From contig JAUMTV010000001.1 in assembly GCA_030531025.1 (NCBI GenBank), positions 29,175 to 93,174 of the forward strand: a stretch of DNA of 64,000 bases. Reading direction: 5' to 3'. How positions within the stretch are numbered: the stretch's first letter is position 1; the number at the start of each line of letters is the position of its first letter. The DNA comes from Turicibacter sp. Its GTDB lineage: Bacteria > Bacillota > Bacilli > MOL361 > Turicibacteraceae. Positions 1 through 10,007 of this stretch are shown here, piece after piece. Position numbers and translations under genes: made by a program. The notes below the pieces were generated by a model, which saw only the letters and a program-made list of their open reading frames with translations, was not told where the DNA came from and did no database searches.

Positions 1-69
1 ATCATAGGCTAAATGTTTTGGAAATAACGTCTCTAACTGTTTAATGACATCTGAAATATTAAGACTCAT
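1..69 (-). CDS. Nif3-like dinuclear metal-centre protein, N-terminal fragment (YqfO family)
   Basis: The first 23 codons of a gene that runs off the left edge. The ATG at 67-69 directly abuts the trmK stop codon. The peptide begins MSLNISDVIKQLETLFPKHL, which resembles the start of Nif3/YqfO proteins. In B. subtilis yqfO follows trmK (yqfN), so position and sequence agree. Nif3 family proteins bind two metal ions; their cellular role is not settled. Only the N-terminus is visible, so family membership rests mainly on gene order. Confidence 0.6.
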   Translation of the reverse strand, partial: MSLNISDVIKQLETLFPKHLAYD

Positions 70-747
70 TTATAACACCTCTTTTAATAAAGCTTGACGT
101 TGCTTTAAGCTTTCAACTCGTGGATGATCAGCAGGTAATTGTTCAATGATAGATTCGTTTTTAGCAAATTCTTTACTCCATTTTGCATGAAAGACATCAT
201 TCGTCTTATTTAACCTTAAAATCGGACCAAATTCAATATCTAATTCATTGTAGGCCATCGATTGATCCACAGGTGTCGCAACGATTACCTCATAAAACTT
301 ACCTTCATCTAGAACAATCTTTTCATCAATAATCTCAAATTGATGATTTGAAAGCCAAGCACGTAATAAATTCGCATCAATATTTGGTTGTAAGACTAGT
401 CGCTCAAATGATCGGGTTAATGACACATTCTCTTCTAAAATCGAAACAATTAACTTTCCACCCATTCCTGCAATGACAACTCCCTCAACTTCCGAAGGTT
501 TTAATACAGTTAATCCTGGTCCTAGTCTTGTTTCAATTTGTTCATTTAAACGATAACGACTAATCGTTGCTTTTGCTGCTTCTAAAGGACCAACTCCAAT
601 ATCAGCGGCAATCGCTTTTTTTAATTGACCATTTAAAATACCTACACAAGGTAGGTATGCATGGTCCGTTCCAACATCCGCTACAGTTTGTAGCGGTGCT
701 AGAGCATTTAAACATGTTTGTAAACGTAACGATAAATCGTAATTCAT
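70..747 (-). CDS. trmK: tRNA (adenine(22)-N1)-methyltransferase TrmK
   Basis: A 225-residue class I SAM-dependent methyltransferase that methylates N1 of A22 in bacterial tRNAs. The SAM-binding motif I, VADVGTDHAYLP, is at residues 22-33, and a second glycine-rich stretch (VIAGMGGKLI) lies near residue 91. The charged C-terminal part is the usual helical coiled-coil extension. The gene sits downstream of sigA (11-bp gap) and directly upstream of the Nif3-like gene, as in B. subtilis. Length matches the family. It is probably co-transcribed with dnaG-sigA. Confidence 0.92.
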   Translation of the reverse strand: MNYDLSLRLQTCLNALAPLQTVADVGTDHAYLPCVGILNGQLKKAIAADIGVGPLEAAKATISRYRLNEQIETRLGPGLTVLKPSEVEGVVIAGMGGKLIVSILEENVSLTRSFERLVLQPNIDANLLRAWLSNHQFEIIDEKIVLDEGKFYEVIVATPVDQSMAYNELDIEFGPILRLNKTNDVFHAKWSKEFAKNESIIEQLPADHPRVESLKQRQALLKEVL

Positions 748-758
748 ACTATCGAATC

Positions 759-2126
759 CTATTCTTCCATGAAGTCTTTTAAGCGACGGCTACGAGAAGG
801 ATGGCGTAATTTTCGTAATGCTTTTGCTTCAATCTGACGAATACGTTCACGAGTAACTCCAAACTCTTTTCCTACTTCTTCAAGCGTACGTGTACGACCA
901 TCTTCTAAGCCAAAACGTAAACGTAAGACACGTTCTTCTCGGTCAGTCAATGTTTCTAATACATCATCTAATTCTTTTTTAAGCATTTCATTCGAAGCAA
1001 ACTCAGATGGTGATAATGCATCTGCATCTGGAATGAAATCTCCTAAATGTGAATCATCTTCTTCACCTACAGGTGATTCTAATGAAACAGGTTCTTGAGA
1101 GATTTTTAAGATTTCACGAACTTTTTCAGGTGAGATTCCCATTTTTTCAGAAATTTCTTCTGGTAATGGTTCACGTCCTAATTCTTGAACTAATTGACGT
1201 TGAATACGTACTAACTTATTGATTGTTTCAACCATATGAACTGGGATACGAATTGTACGAGCTTGGTCAGCAATCGCACGAGTAATTGCTTGACGAATCC
1301 ACCATGTTGCATAAGTTGAGAATTTAAATCCTTTACGATAATCGAACTTTTCTACCGCTTTGATTAATCCCATGTTACCTTCTTGAATTAAGTCTAAGAA
1401 TAACATTCCGCGTCCAACATGACGTTTTGCAATACTAACAACTAAACGTAAGTTAGCTTCTACTAGACGTTTTTTAGCATACTCACCTTCATGAATCACA
1501 CGACGTGATTCTTCATCGCTTAATTCTGTGATTCCAATTAAGAATTCATTTCCGTCATTGGCTTCTCCAGCATCTTTGATTAATGATTCAATACGCTCTA
1601 ATAATTCAGCTGGAAGTGGTTCATTACGACGACGTAATTCTAAAATTTCAGCTGAAATATCTCCACGCTCAATTTTCTTCGCGAAATTAATTTCTTCTTG
1701 GCTAGATAATAATTCAACGCGTCCAATTTCTTTTAAGTACATTCGAACTGGATCATTAATTTTAAATTGTGCCGTAAACTCAAAATCATCAAATTTTTCT
1801 TCTAAGTCTACTTCATCTTCCGCATTAAAATCAGCTGGAATTGCATCGTCACCCTCTTCCGTATCAAAATCAGGTAAGATTAAAACTGTATCATCTTCTT
1901 CAGCTACTTCTGCTTCTGGCTCAACAATTTTTTCTGATTTAACAATATCAATTCCTTCAGCATCATATAAATCTAAAAACGAACTAATCATTTCTGGGTC
2001 TAAATGAACTTGCTCAAAGTTATTATTGATTTCATCATATGTTAAATAACCACGTTTTTTTCCTAACTTAATTAGTTGGTTATTGATTTCTAAAATCTTT
2101 TTTTCATCAAGTACCGGATTTGACAT
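759..2126 (-). CDS. sigA: Primary RNA polymerase sigma factor SigA (RpoD)
   Basis: The housekeeping sigma-70 factor, 455 residues. After an acidic region 1.1 come region 1.2 ([11 protein letters not shown]), region 2 (core binding and -10 recognition, around [12 protein letters not shown] and [14 protein letters not shown]), region 3, and the region 4 helix-turn-helix ([21 protein letters not shown]) for -35 recognition. I start it at the ATG at 2126 because GGAG lies about 8 bases upstream; an in-frame start at 2150 would overlap dnaG and adds non-conserved residues. It forms the dnaG-sigA macromolecular-synthesis operon. Confidence 0.97.
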   Translation of the reverse strand: MSNPVLDEKKILEINNQLIKLGKKRGYLTYDEINNNFEQVHLDPEMISSFLDLYDAEGIDIVKSEKIVEPEAEVAEEDDTVLILPDFDTEEGDDAIPADFNAEDEVDLEEKFDDFEFTAQFKINDPVRMYLKEIGRVELLSSQEEINFAKKIERGDISAEILELRRRNEPLPAELLERIESLIKDAGEANDGNEFLIGITELSDEESRRVIHEGEYAKKRLVEANLRLVVSIAKRHVGRGMLFLDLIQEGNMGLIKAVEKFDYRKGFKFSTYATWWIRQAITRAIADQARTIRIPVHMVETINKLVRIQRQLVQELGREPLPEEISEKMGISPEKVREILKISQEPVSLESPVGEEDDSHLGDFIPDADALSPSEFASNEMLKKELDDVLETLTDREERVLRLRFGLEDGRTRTLEEVGKEFGVTRERIRQIEAKALRKLRHPSRSRRLKDFMEE

Positions 2127-2139
2127 AAAACCACTCCTT

Positions 2140-3936
2140 CTACTTCCCAAACTGCTGTTTGAGTTGATTTACTTTACCTAGTAATTCCAATTTCTCGTGA
2201 TCTAATGTTGCTTCACTAATTTGTTTTTTTAATTGCTCCATTTGAGCTTTATAAACATATTCTTTAACGACAAAAATCAAATCATGAATGACCTCATCAC
2301 TTCCAAGAGGTGGGAGTGATTCGCATTCAAATATAATGTCTGTAATCGGCTTCACTAATGCTTCATCAATCCAATTCAAGAAGTATTGTAAGTTCATCGT
2401 TTCGTGCGTCGTATAATAATCTAAAATATATAAGACGATATTACGACGTGTTGGATCGTTCAAATAACCATTTAGCTCTTTTTCTACCTGTAAAGCGACA
2501 CGTCTTTCCTTTAACATGTAGTGAATTAACATTTTTTCAGAACGTTCATATTTAGTATCTCGCAATTGTCTTGATTGTATCTGTCGGTTTTCGTTTTTAT
2601 TGTTGTTAATATTGGAATTTTTATACACTTGACTTTTGCCACTATTGAACTCCTGTAAAATACTTTGCTCACCTATTGAAATATCATACGCTAATTTTTT
2701 CAAAATTAACTCTTGTAGCGTGTGACTTTGCAGCGTATAGGCAAAATGATAAATTTGACGTTTAAATTGTTCACGATGACTAACAAATTCTAAATTAAAT
2801 TGTCTTTTAATATAACGGTATTGATAGTCGATAGCTGGAATGGCTTGATCAATTAACTTTGCAAAAGCCTCTTTCCCATATGTTTTTATAAATTCATCTG
2901 GATCCATTTTATTTGGAATTTCAACAACACTAACTGAAAAGTTTTGTGCCATTAAAATAGGAATTGCTTTATTTGCCGCAGCAAGTCCTGCTTTATCACC
3001 GTCAAAACATAAAATAATTTGATCGGTCAGGCGGCGAAGTTCACGACTATGATCTTCAGTTAAGGCAGTTCCCATCGTTGCAACTGACTCAACAAATCCT
3101 GCTTCAACAGCAGAAATAACATCTAAAAATCCTTCAAATAATAAAACACGATTATGACGACGAATCGCAAGTTTCGCGTCATTTAAGTGATAAATCAATT
3201 TTCCTTTTTGAAAGATTGGTGACTCAGGTGAGTTAACATACTTTCCTAAGTTGGTATCACCTTCTAAAAAAACACGACCACTAAATCCAACAACGTGACC
3301 AATCTTATCAAAGATTGGGAACATAATACGCGATTTAAATCGATCGTAATATTGTCCGTTATGCTCATTAAGTAGCCCTAACTTCATCGCTACGTCTAAT
3401 GAATAGCGATTATTTACTAATGTTTTTACTAAGGCATCGGAATACGAAGGAGCAAGTCCAATTCCAAACTTAGTAATGGTCTCATCACTCATTCCACGAT
3501 CATGTAAATAAGCTAAAGCAACCTTTCCTTCTTTTGTATGATTTAAGTAATAATGATAAAACCCTTTAGCAAACTCTAAAATATCAAATTCATTTTTAAA
3601 CTTAGCGTCCTGAACAGATTCATCAGATTGTAAAACAATATTCGTTTCAATTCCGGCACGTTTTGCTAGTTTTAAGACGGCTTGAGGATATGAAATAGCT
3701 TCGATTGAAGAGATGAATGAAACAACGTTTCCTCCTTCTCCACAACCAAAACACTTGTAAATCCCCTTATCAGGTGACACGACAAAAGAGGGGGTATTTT
3801 CCCCATGGAAAGGACATAAACCTTTATAGTTCTTTCCAGCTTTACTCAATTGTACATAGTCACTAATGACATCAACGATATCACTTTTTTCTACGACCTG
3901 ATCAAACAACTCTTGTGGAATTCGGCCCTTTCCCAT
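2140..3936 (-). CDS. dnaG: DNA primase DnaG
   Basis: Synthesises RNA primers for replication with the replicative helicase. The N-terminal CHC2 zinc-binding domain shows C41, H44, C62 and C65. A TOPRIM catalytic core follows, with EGFLDVI and the acidic DGDKAG motif; the C-terminal 150 residues form the helicase-interaction domain. About 598 residues, normal for the family. I chose the ATG at 3936, giving MGKGRIP as in other Firmicutes; an in-frame GTG at 3945 is also possible. It is 13 bp upstream of the sigA start. Confidence 0.96.
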   Translation of the reverse strand: MGKGRIPQELFDQVVEKSDIVDVISDYVQLSKAGKNYKGLCPFHGENTPSFVVSPDKGIYKCFGCGEGGNVVSFISSIEAISYPQAVLKLAKRAGIETNIVLQSDESVQDAKFKNEFDILEFAKGFYHYYLNHTKEGKVALAYLHDRGMSDETITKFGIGLAPSYSDALVKTLVNNRYSLDVAMKLGLLNEHNGQYYDRFKSRIMFPIFDKIGHVVGFSGRVFLEGDTNLGKYVNSPESPIFQKGKLIYHLNDAKLAIRRHNRVLLFEGFLDVISAVEAGFVESVATMGTALTEDHSRELRRLTDQIILCFDGDKAGLAAANKAIPILMAQNFSVSVVEIPNKMDPDEFIKTYGKEAFAKLIDQAIPAIDYQYRYIKRQFNLEFVSHREQFKRQIYHFAYTLQSHTLQELILKKLAYDISIGEQSILQEFNSGKSQVYKNSNINNNKNENRQIQSRQLRDTKYERSEKMLIHYMLKERRVALQVEKELNGYLNDPTRRNIVLYILDYYTTHETMNLQYFLNWIDEALVKPITDIIFECESLPPLGSDEVIHDLIFVVKEYVYKAQMEQLKKQISEATLDHEKLELLGKVNQLKQQFGK

Positions 3937-3997
3937 GGAATTCACCCTCTTCCTATAATGTCTTAATTTTTGAAAATTTAATCTAATTTAGTCGCAA

Positions 3998-5371
3998 TTA
4001 GAATTGAATTCTTGAAGTAATATACTCTACTAATTCATCGATTGCTACACGTTCTTGCTCCATTGTGTCACGATGACGGACTGTTACTTTCTTATCTTCT
4101 AATGAATCATAGTCAAATGTCACACAGAATGGTGTTCCAATTGCATCTTGACGACGATAACGTTTACCGATTGTTCCCGCTTCATCATAGTCAACCATCA
4201 TATGTTTTGATAACTCTGCAAACACATCTAATGATTGTTCATTTAATTTTTTAACTAATGGTAAAACTGCTACTTTATATGGTGCTAAAGCTGGGTGGAA
4301 CTTTAACACTTCACGTGTTTCTCCATTTTCTAATGTTTCTTCTTCATAAGCATCGATTAAGAACGCTAATGTGACACGGTCTGCTCCAACTGATGGTTCA
4401 ATACAATATGGCACATATTTTTCGTTAGTTGTTGGATCTTGATATTCGAAGTTTGCACCTGATTCTTTCATATGAGCTTTTAAGTCAAAGTCTGTACGGT
4501 TAGCAACTCCCCATAACTCTCCCCAACCAAATGGGAATTTATACTCAATATCTGATGTTCCATTACTATAGTGACTTAATTCTTCTTGTGAATGTTCACG
4601 TTGACGGATATGCTCTGGGTTCATTCCTAAGTTTACTAACCAATTCCAGCAATATTGTTTCCAGAATTCATACCATTGTCCATCTTCACCTGGTTTACAG
4701 AAGAATTCTAATTCCATTTGTTCAAATTCACGTGTACGGAATGTGAAGTTACCTGGTGTGATTTCATTACGGAATGATTTTCCGATTTGTCCAATACCGA
4801 ATGGAATTTTTTTACGGCTTGTACGTTGAACATTTTTGAAGTTTACGAAAATTCCTTGTGCTGTTTCTGGACGTAAATAAACAGCTGATTTATCATCTGA
4901 AACAACACCCATGTGTGTTTTAAACATTAATTCAAATTGGCGGATATCAGTGAAATCATGTGCCCCACACTCTGGACATGCAATATTATGTTCACGAATG
5001 TAAGCCATCATTTGCTCTTCTGTCCATCCATCAGCGACGATATCATCTCCATGCTCTTCAATTAACTTATCTGCACGATGACGACTCTTACATGCTTTAC
5101 AGTCCATTAAAGGATCACTAAATCCTCCAACGTGTCCTGACGCAACCCAAGTTTGAGGATTCATTAAGATGGCACTATCTAACCCTACGTTATATGGTGA
5201 TTCTTGGATGAATTTTTTCCACCAAGCTTTTTTAACATTATTTTTTAATTCAACACCTAAAGGTCCATAATCCCAAGTATTCGCTAACCCTCCATAAATT
5301 TCGCTTCCTTGGTAAACGAATCCTTGTGTCTTACACATATTTACGATTTTTTCCATTGTTACTTGACTCAT
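3998..5371 (-). CDS. glyQS: Glycyl-tRNA synthetase, dimeric type
   Basis: A 457-residue class II synthetase that charges tRNA-Gly with glycine and ATP. It is the single-chain homodimeric type, not the GlyQ/GlyS tetramer of B. subtilis. Class II motifs are visible: [15 protein letters not shown] (motif 2 area), FRNEITP and the motif 3 region around [13 protein letters not shown]. Four cysteines (CKAC near residue 90, CPEC near residue 150) look like a zinc-binding insertion. A glycine T-box leader precedes it, so expression should respond to uncharged tRNA-Gly. It lies between recO and dnaG. Confidence 0.95.
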   Translation of the reverse strand: MSQVTMEKIVNMCKTQGFVYQGSEIYGGLANTWDYGPLGVELKNNVKKAWWKKFIQESPYNVGLDSAILMNPQTWVASGHVGGFSDPLMDCKACKSRHRADKLIEEHGDDIVADGWTEEQMMAYIREHNIACPECGAHDFTDIRQFELMFKTHMGVVSDDKSAVYLRPETAQGIFVNFKNVQRTSRKKIPFGIGQIGKSFRNEITPGNFTFRTREFEQMELEFFCKPGEDGQWYEFWKQYCWNWLVNLGMNPEHIRQREHSQEELSHYSNGTSDIEYKFPFGWGELWGVANRTDFDLKAHMKESGANFEYQDPTTNEKYVPYCIEPSVGADRVTLAFLIDAYEEETLENGETREVLKFHPALAPYKVAVLPLVKKLNEQSLDVFAELSKHMMVDYDEAGTIGKRYRRQDAIGTPFCVTFDYDSLEDKKVTVRHRDTMEQERVAIDELVEYITSRIQF

Positions 5372-5417
5372 TTTAACGCTCCTTTACTTAACAAACTTTT
5401 AGTTCGTGAACATAGAG

Positions 5418-5624
5418 AAAATAAAAACTCCCATACCTATGCCACGAGCATAGGGACGAGAGTTATTCCCGCGGTTCCACCCTATTTGTAAAGTTCGTAA
5501 CTTTACCACTTTGTTAACTATGCTCAGAAGTTCCCTTCCTTAAGATTTTGAAATCTGGCTTCCACCTTCCCAGACTCGCTACCATTCAAATATTCAAAAG
5601 TACTACTCTTCGTCTTCACATAAA
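5418..5624 (-). promoter_or_regulatory. T-box riboswitch leader of glyQS
   Basis: Read on the minus strand, the conserved T-box AGGGTGGAACCGCG lies at 5470-5484. It is followed by a GC-rich terminator stem (ACTC...GCATAG pairing back to TGGGAGT) at about 5426-5463 and a U-run. The T-box sequence can pair with the upstream side to form the antiterminator. The Stem I region occupies about 5500-5620, and a glycine specifier (GGG or GGA) is plausible in GGAAGGGAACTTC at about 5528-5539. Uncharged tRNA-Gly should stabilise readthrough into glyQS. The exact specifier is inferred. Confidence 0.9.
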
Positions 5625-5630
5625 TATTGC

Positions 5631-5659
5631 ATTATACTACTACTATTATAGTATATCAA
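5631..5659 (-). promoter_or_regulatory. Sigma-A promoter for the glyQS T-box leader
   Basis: On the minus strand, TTGATA (5654-5659) and TATAAT (5631-5636) are separated by exactly 17 bases, just before the T-box Stem I. One mismatch from consensus in the -35. Confidence 0.75.
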
Positions 5660-5805
5660 TAGTTAAAACACAATATACAAAAACATGAAAAACACTGACG
5701 AAATTGCAAGAATTTCATAAAAATCTAATCGTTTTAGTAACCTTCTCGTACTATATCGTCAGCAACTCCTAAATTTATACGCACTTATTTTAGCGTATTA
5801 AGATT

Positions 5806-5832
5806 AAAAGAAGAGCTGTTAAGCTCTTCTTT
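5806..5832 (-). terminator. Terminator after recO
   Basis: Inverted repeat GAAGAGCT/AGCTCTTC (5810-5817 and 5822-5829) followed on the minus strand by a T-rich run. It overlaps the end of recO and separates the upstream operon from the T-box-controlled glyQS. Confidence 0.75.
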
Positions 5833-6571
5833 ACATTTCTTTGATAAATTTTTTAGTTTTGAGATGTAATCCTGCATATGAGTCATAATAAGCATCTAAA
5901 AATTGTTCAATTGGCTTGAGTAACTCTTCTTCAAGCTCAATTTCAGGTAAGTGATCAATATCGACTTTATAAAGAGCTCTAACCATTGGAATAAGGGGCG
6001 CATCAATTAAAATAGGTTCTTGCGGCATGTAACACTTAGCACAAACTAGCCCACCTTGACGAACACTTAACGTGACGATGTTTTCTGTACTTCGACAAAC
6101 TGCACAACAATCCATAACAGGAGCAATCCCAATGATAGGCATCATTTTGAGCTGAAAAATAAGACTTAACAAATAAGCTGAGTAACCTTGATCAGCTGCT
6201 TCTAAAAAGTTTTTCAACATTCGATAAACATAAGAACTATATTCTGATTCTGACATCCCTTTTAAAATCAATTCAATCATAAAGTAAAAATAAGCCATAT
6301 TTTCATAATCTAGCTTCAAGTTTAAGTAATAATTAATAACGTCTCCACTATACACATAGTAAAGATCACTATTAGCATTTGTTGAGGGCTTTAAATTAAA
6401 ATGTGCACAAGTCAATGGCTGAACAAGTGCACTTTTTTTTGTATTAACTTTATTGGCATTTTGTACGAAAACACCAATAACCCCCTGATTCTCAGTAAGA
6501 ACTTTAACAATTTTATGATGTTCACCATAATTAAAGCTCTTCAATATAATTCCTTCAACCTCAATTGCCAC
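5831..6571 (-). CDS. recO: DNA repair protein RecO
   Basis: A recombination mediator that helps load RecA on single-stranded DNA coated with SSB, as part of the RecFOR pathway. 246 residues: an N-terminal OB fold (IEVEGIILKSFNYGEHHKI) and a helical domain. It has a four-cysteine zinc motif (CAVC...CAKC, spacing about 18) in the last third, as in Gram-positive RecO. The start is GTG with GGAGGAG about 9 bases upstream, located in the end of yqzL. It closes the era-yqzL-recO segment conserved in Bacillus. Confidence 0.93.
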   Translation of the reverse strand: MAIEVEGIILKSFNYGEHHKIVKVLTENQGVIGVFVQNANKVNTKKSALVQPLTCAHFNLKPSTNANSDLYYVYSGDVINYYLNLKLDYENMAYFYFMIELILKGMSESEYSSYVYRMLKNFLEAADQGYSAYLLSLIFQLKMMPIIGIAPVMDCCAVCRSTENIVTLSVRQGGLVCAKCYMPQEPILIDAPLIPMVRALYKVDIDHLPEIELEEELLKPIEQFLDAYYDSYAGLHLKTKKFIKEM

Positions 6572-6575
6572 GCAA

Positions 6576-6737
6576 TTACTCCTCCTCTGTAACTTTAGCA
6601 GGCTTTACATCAGCAATCTCTTCTGAGAACTCAGTATTAGAATTGTCTACCGTTAACTTATGCTCCGACTCTTTCATTAACAGATAATGATCAATTTTCC
6701 CTGTACGTTTAAAGACTTCCCATTCTAGACTATTCAT
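6576..6737 (-). CDS. yqzL: YqzL-like small protein
   Basis: A 53-codon gene between era and recO. The product starts MNSLEWEVFKRTGKIDHYLL and ends in an acidic tail. The N-terminal pattern (W, VF, TG.ID.YLL) matches the YqzL family, and yqzL holds exactly this position in B. subtilis. A GAAGGG ribosome-binding site precedes the ATG, and the recO start lies 5 bases beyond its stop. Function is unknown in the family. Because it is so short it is easily missed by automatic gene calling. Confidence 0.8.
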   Translation of the reverse strand: MNSLEWEVFKRTGKIDHYLLMKESEHKLTVDNSNTEFSEEIADVKPAKVTEEE

Positions 6738-6846
6738 GTATTATCCCTTCTTACTAGCTACGCTTTTATTTTTGCCCCTATAACTAGTATGGCTCTGAAA
6801 AGAAAATCTATGAGAGTCTATTATGATTTTGTCTTAAAAAGTCGAA

Positions 6847-7755
6847 TTAATATTCCTTTTCACTATATCCAAAGTCATTTAAGTACAATTTTTTATTACG
6901 CCAATCTTTTTGCACTTTTACCCATAACTCTAGATAAATTTTTGTTCCTAATAATTTAACAATATCTTTACGCGCTAACGTTCCAATATCTTTTAGCATT
7001 TTTCCACCTTTACCGATTAAAATTCCTTTTTGAGATGGACGCTCTACAACGATAGTTGCCATTACATCAATGACATTTTGACCTTCTACTTTTTCAATTT
7101 TATCAATAACAACAGCAACTGAATGTGGAACTTCTTCGTGTGTTAAGTGTAACACTTTTTCACGAATTAATTCTGAAATAATGAAACGTTCTGGATGATC
7201 GGTAATATGATCTGAAGGATAAAATTGTGGCCCCTCAGGTAACTCTTCTTTAATCACTGTAAGCAACGTATCAATATTTTCACCTGTCTTCGCAGAAATC
7301 GGAATAATTCCCGCAAATTCATGTTCTTCTTTAAAGGCAGCAATAACTGCTAATAAATCTTCTTTCGTAATTAAATCAATTTTATTAATGACTAAAAACA
7401 CAGGTTGCTTTACTGATTTTAAGTGTTCTAAGATAAAGCGATCCCCACGCCCTAGTTTTTCCGTTGCATTTACCATAAACATAACAGCATCAACTTCGTT
7501 TAATGTCCCGATTGCTAAATCTGTCATGAATTTTCCTAGCTCATGCTTTGGCTTATGAATTCCAGGCGTATCAATAAAAATAGTTTGTGAATCATGATCT
7601 GTAATAACCCCTTGAATCTTATTACGTGTCGTTTGTGGCTTATCACTCATGATTGCAATTTTTTTTCCTAATACTTTATTTAAAAATGTTGATTTTCCAA
7701 CATTAGGGCGACCAATTATTGAAACAAACCCTGATTTGAATGTTGCGTTATTCAT
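6847..7755 (-). CDS. era: GTPase Era
   Basis: An essential GTPase in 30S ribosome assembly that binds the 3' end of 16S rRNA. G1 is GRPNVGKS (residues 15-22), G3 is DTPG (62-65), and G4 NKID follows near residue 125. The C-terminal KH domain carries [12 protein letters not shown]. 302 residues, full length. The start codon overlaps the cdd stop by one base (TAATG), indicating translational coupling. The neighbours ybeY, dgkA and cdd are the classic era cluster. Confidence 0.96.
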   Translation of the reverse strand: MNNATFKSGFVSIIGRPNVGKSTFLNKVLGKKIAIMSDKPQTTRNKIQGVITDHDSQTIFIDTPGIHKPKHELGKFMTDLAIGTLNEVDAVMFMVNATEKLGRGDRFILEHLKSVKQPVFLVINKIDLITKEDLLAVIAAFKEEHEFAGIIPISAKTGENIDTLLTVIKEELPEGPQFYPSDHITDHPERFIISELIREKVLHLTHEEVPHSVAVVIDKIEKVEGQNVIDVMATIVVERPSQKGILIGKGGKMLKDIGTLARKDIVKLLGTKIYLELWVKVQKDWRNKKLYLNDFGYSEKEY

Positions 7756-8159
7756 TATAAATCCTCCGATGTGAATGAGTATGGTAATAACTCTGCTACG
7801 GTATATGTTTTCACTTCATCTTTATTGCTTAATAAAATCACTTGTGCATCTTGTGGCATTAACTCACTAATCACTTGACGGCATGCTCCACATGGAGAAA
7901 TTGGACGATCGGTATTTGCAACAACTGCAATTGCCTCAATATCGTCACGACGATAACCTTTTGTAAAAGCTGTAAATAACGCTGAACGTTCAGCACAGTT
8001 TGTTAAACCAAATGAAGCATTTTCAATGTTTGCTCCGTTAATGATACTCCCATCTTTCAATTTTAAAGCTGCTCCCACTGGAAACTTTGAATATGGAACA
8101 TAGGCATTTTTATAAGCTTCTTTTGCTGCTGTGATTAAATCTGCGTACTTTTCTTTCAT
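7755..8159 (-). CDS. cdd: Cytidine deaminase
   Basis: Converts cytidine and deoxycytidine to the uridine forms in pyrimidine salvage. 134 residues, the small homotetrameric type. Catalytic NCAERSA gives zinc ligand C55 and proton shuttle E57; PCGAC supplies C90 and C93. It lies between dgkA and era, as in B. subtilis, and its end overlaps the start of era. Confidence 0.95.
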   Translation of the reverse strand: MKEKYADLITAAKEAYKNAYVPYSKFPVGAALKLKDGSIINGANIENASFGLTNCAERSALFTAFTKGYRRDDIEAIAVVANTDRPISPCGACRQVISELMPQDAQVILLSNKDEVKTYTVAELLPYSFTSEDL

Positions 8160-8173
8160 AAACTCTTCACCTA

Positions 8174-8560
8174 CTAATTAAAAATATATGGGAGGAAGAT
8201 TACTCCTCCGATAATAATCGCGACAATCGACGCGATAAGAACCGCTCCTGCGGCAACATCCTTCGCAATTTTGGCATAAATATGATATTCAGATGTGACT
8301 AGGTCCACTGTTCGTTCAATGGCTGTATTGACCATTTCTAAACAAATCACTTGTGCACTAATTATTAAAATAATGAGAAATTCTAGCTTACTAATACCAA
8401 AATAAAGGCCACCTAAAACAGCAACCAATAACGCTGTATAGTGGACCTTTATATTACGCCCTATTACAAAAGATGTCAAGATACCACAAAAGGCATGTTG
8501 AAAAGATTTAATTAATGCTTTAACGGAATGTGCTTCTTTAACGTCGAATTCCGAGCGCAT
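8174..8560 (-). CDS. dgkA: Undecaprenol / diacylglycerol kinase, DgkA family
   Basis: A small integral membrane kinase of 128 residues. In Gram-positives this family mainly phosphorylates undecaprenol, recycling the lipid carrier for wall synthesis. Three hydrophobic segments are visible. The family signature EMVNTAIERTVDLV is followed by KDVAAGAVLI. The gene overlaps the end of ybeY by 23 bases; an AGGAGG about 9 bases before the ATG at 8560 supports this start. Confidence 0.92.
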   Translation of the reverse strand: MRSEFDVKEAHSVKALIKSFQHAFCGILTSFVIGRNIKVHYTALLVAVLGGLYFGISKLEFLIILIISAQVICLEMVNTAIERTVDLVTSEYHIYAKIAKDVAAGAVLIASIVAIIIGGVIFLPYIFN

Positions 8561-9011
8561 TTAAGACATCCTCCTGTTTACCAAACATGATTTTCTCTTC
8601 TTCAGGTTCTAAATGATCATAGCCTAATAGATGCAGACATCCATGTACAGCGAGGAAACTTAACTCACGCTCAAATGAATGTCCAAATCGTTCAGCTTGT
8701 TCACGTGTTCTTGGTAATGAAATAAACACATCACCAAGCATTCGTGGCATTGGAACGCCTTGAATTTTAATTTCTCCTGGCATTTCATCTTCAATGGCAA
8801 ACGTTATAACATCTGTTACTGCATCTTTTTGTCGATAATTTGCATTGATTTCACGAATTTGTTCATTATCAACAAAAATGAAACTGCACTCTAACATATC
8901 ATTTGTTAAATTTTCTTGTTTAATTGTTTCGTGAACAACTTTCGTAATCATTGCTTCGTATTGTTCAACCGATTCATTCGTTTGATTATAAAATTGGATA
9001 TCTACTGCCAT
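8538..9011 (-). CDS. ybeY: Endoribonuclease YbeY
   Basis: A metal-dependent single-strand RNase involved in 16S rRNA 3' processing and ribosome quality control. The zinc motif H-x3-H-x5-H is HGCLHLLGYDH, with H123, H127 and H133. 157 residues. It follows phoH closely and overlaps dgkA at its 3' end, the same order as in Bacillus. Confidence 0.95.
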   Translation of the reverse strand: MAVDIQFYNQTNESVEQYEAMITKVVHETIKQENLTNDMLECSFIFVDNEQIREINANYRQKDAVTDVITFAIEDEMPGEIKIQGVPMPRMLGDVFISLPRTREQAERFGHSFERELSFLAVHGCLHLLGYDHLEPEEEKIMFGKQEDVLNALGIRR

Positions 9012-9026
9012 GTGTGTTGCTCCTTT

Positions 9027-9995
9027 TTATTCACCTGTCTTCTCATAGCTTTCAATAATTTTTTGAACAAGCGTATGACGAACGACATCAACTGTTTCGA
9101 ATTGAACAAACTCAATCCCTTTAACATCGTGCAAAATTTCTTTTGCGTGTTTCAACCCTGATTTAACTGGTTTAGGTAAGTCAATTTGTGTCTCATCACC
9201 TGTTACAACCATTTTCGAATTGAATCCTAAACGTGTTAAAAACATTTTCATTTGTTGTTTTGTTGTATTTTGTGCTTCATCTAAAATAATATAAGCATCT
9301 TCAAGCGTACGCCCACGCATATAAGCGAGTGGAGCGATTTCAATAATACCGCGCTCAATCATTTTTTCAGTTTGTTCAAGCCCTAATACATCATATAATG
9401 CATCATATAATGGACGTAAGTATGGATCAACCTTCTCTTTTAAATCTCCTGGTAAGAAACCTAGATTTTCTCCTGCTTCAACAACTGGACGTGTTAAAAT
9501 GATTTTACGAACAATATTCTTTTTAAGTAATGCCACACCAATGACAACAGCCAAGTATGTCTTACCTGTCCCAGCTGGCCCAATTCCAAAGACAAGATCA
9601 TTGTCTTGAATTTTACGATAATATTCTTTTTGATTGAACGTTTTCGCATAAATGGTTTTACCTTGCACCGTTTTAATAATTTTATAGCGTTCATCAAATA
9701 AAGATTCTAATTCAGCTAAACGGTGTTGTTCATTCATTTTTATTGCATATAGTACATCACGTTCTGTAATTTCTTTACCTTTTCGATGTAACTCAACAAG
9801 TGCTAACAATACTTGACGAATAATGTCAGCTTTCTTTTCATCACCGAATACATATAATTGATCACCTCTAAGTGAGATTTCTACATTATAGTAATCCTCA
9901 AAGATTTTCAAATGCTTATCATGATGTCCAATAACTGAGATGGTTTCATCAATTGTTTCAAACACTGCTGGTATTTTAATAGGGTCTTTACTCAT
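9027..9995 (-). CDS. phoH: PhoH-like ATPase (YbeZ family)
   Basis: A 322-residue P-loop ATPase. Walker A is GPAGTGKT at 139-146 and Walker B is YIILDEAQN near residue 240. The N-terminal part has the RNA-binding-like region typical of YbeZ/PhoH. The protein usually works with YbeY in RNA metabolism and is encoded directly upstream of it here (15-bp gap). Its precise reaction is not established. Confidence 0.92.
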   Translation of the reverse strand: MSKDPIKIPAVFETIDETISVIGHHDKHLKIFEDYYNVEISLRGDQLYVFGDEKKADIIRQVLLALVELHRKGKEITERDVLYAIKMNEQHRLAELESLFDERYKIIKTVQGKTIYAKTFNQKEYYRKIQDNDLVFGIGPAGTGKTYLAVVIGVALLKKNIVRKIILTRPVVEAGENLGFLPGDLKEKVDPYLRPLYDALYDVLGLEQTEKMIERGIIEIAPLAYMRGRTLEDAYIILDEAQNTTKQQMKMFLTRLGFNSKMVVTGDETQIDLPKPVKSGLKHAKEILHDVKGIEFVQFETVDVVRHTLVQKIIESYEKTGE

Positions 9996-10007
9996 AATTC
10001 AGCTCCT

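Noticed and set aside
1528..2007. 159-codon plus-strand frame inside sigA
   Set aside because: It is antisense to a conserved gene, serine-rich and without start signals.
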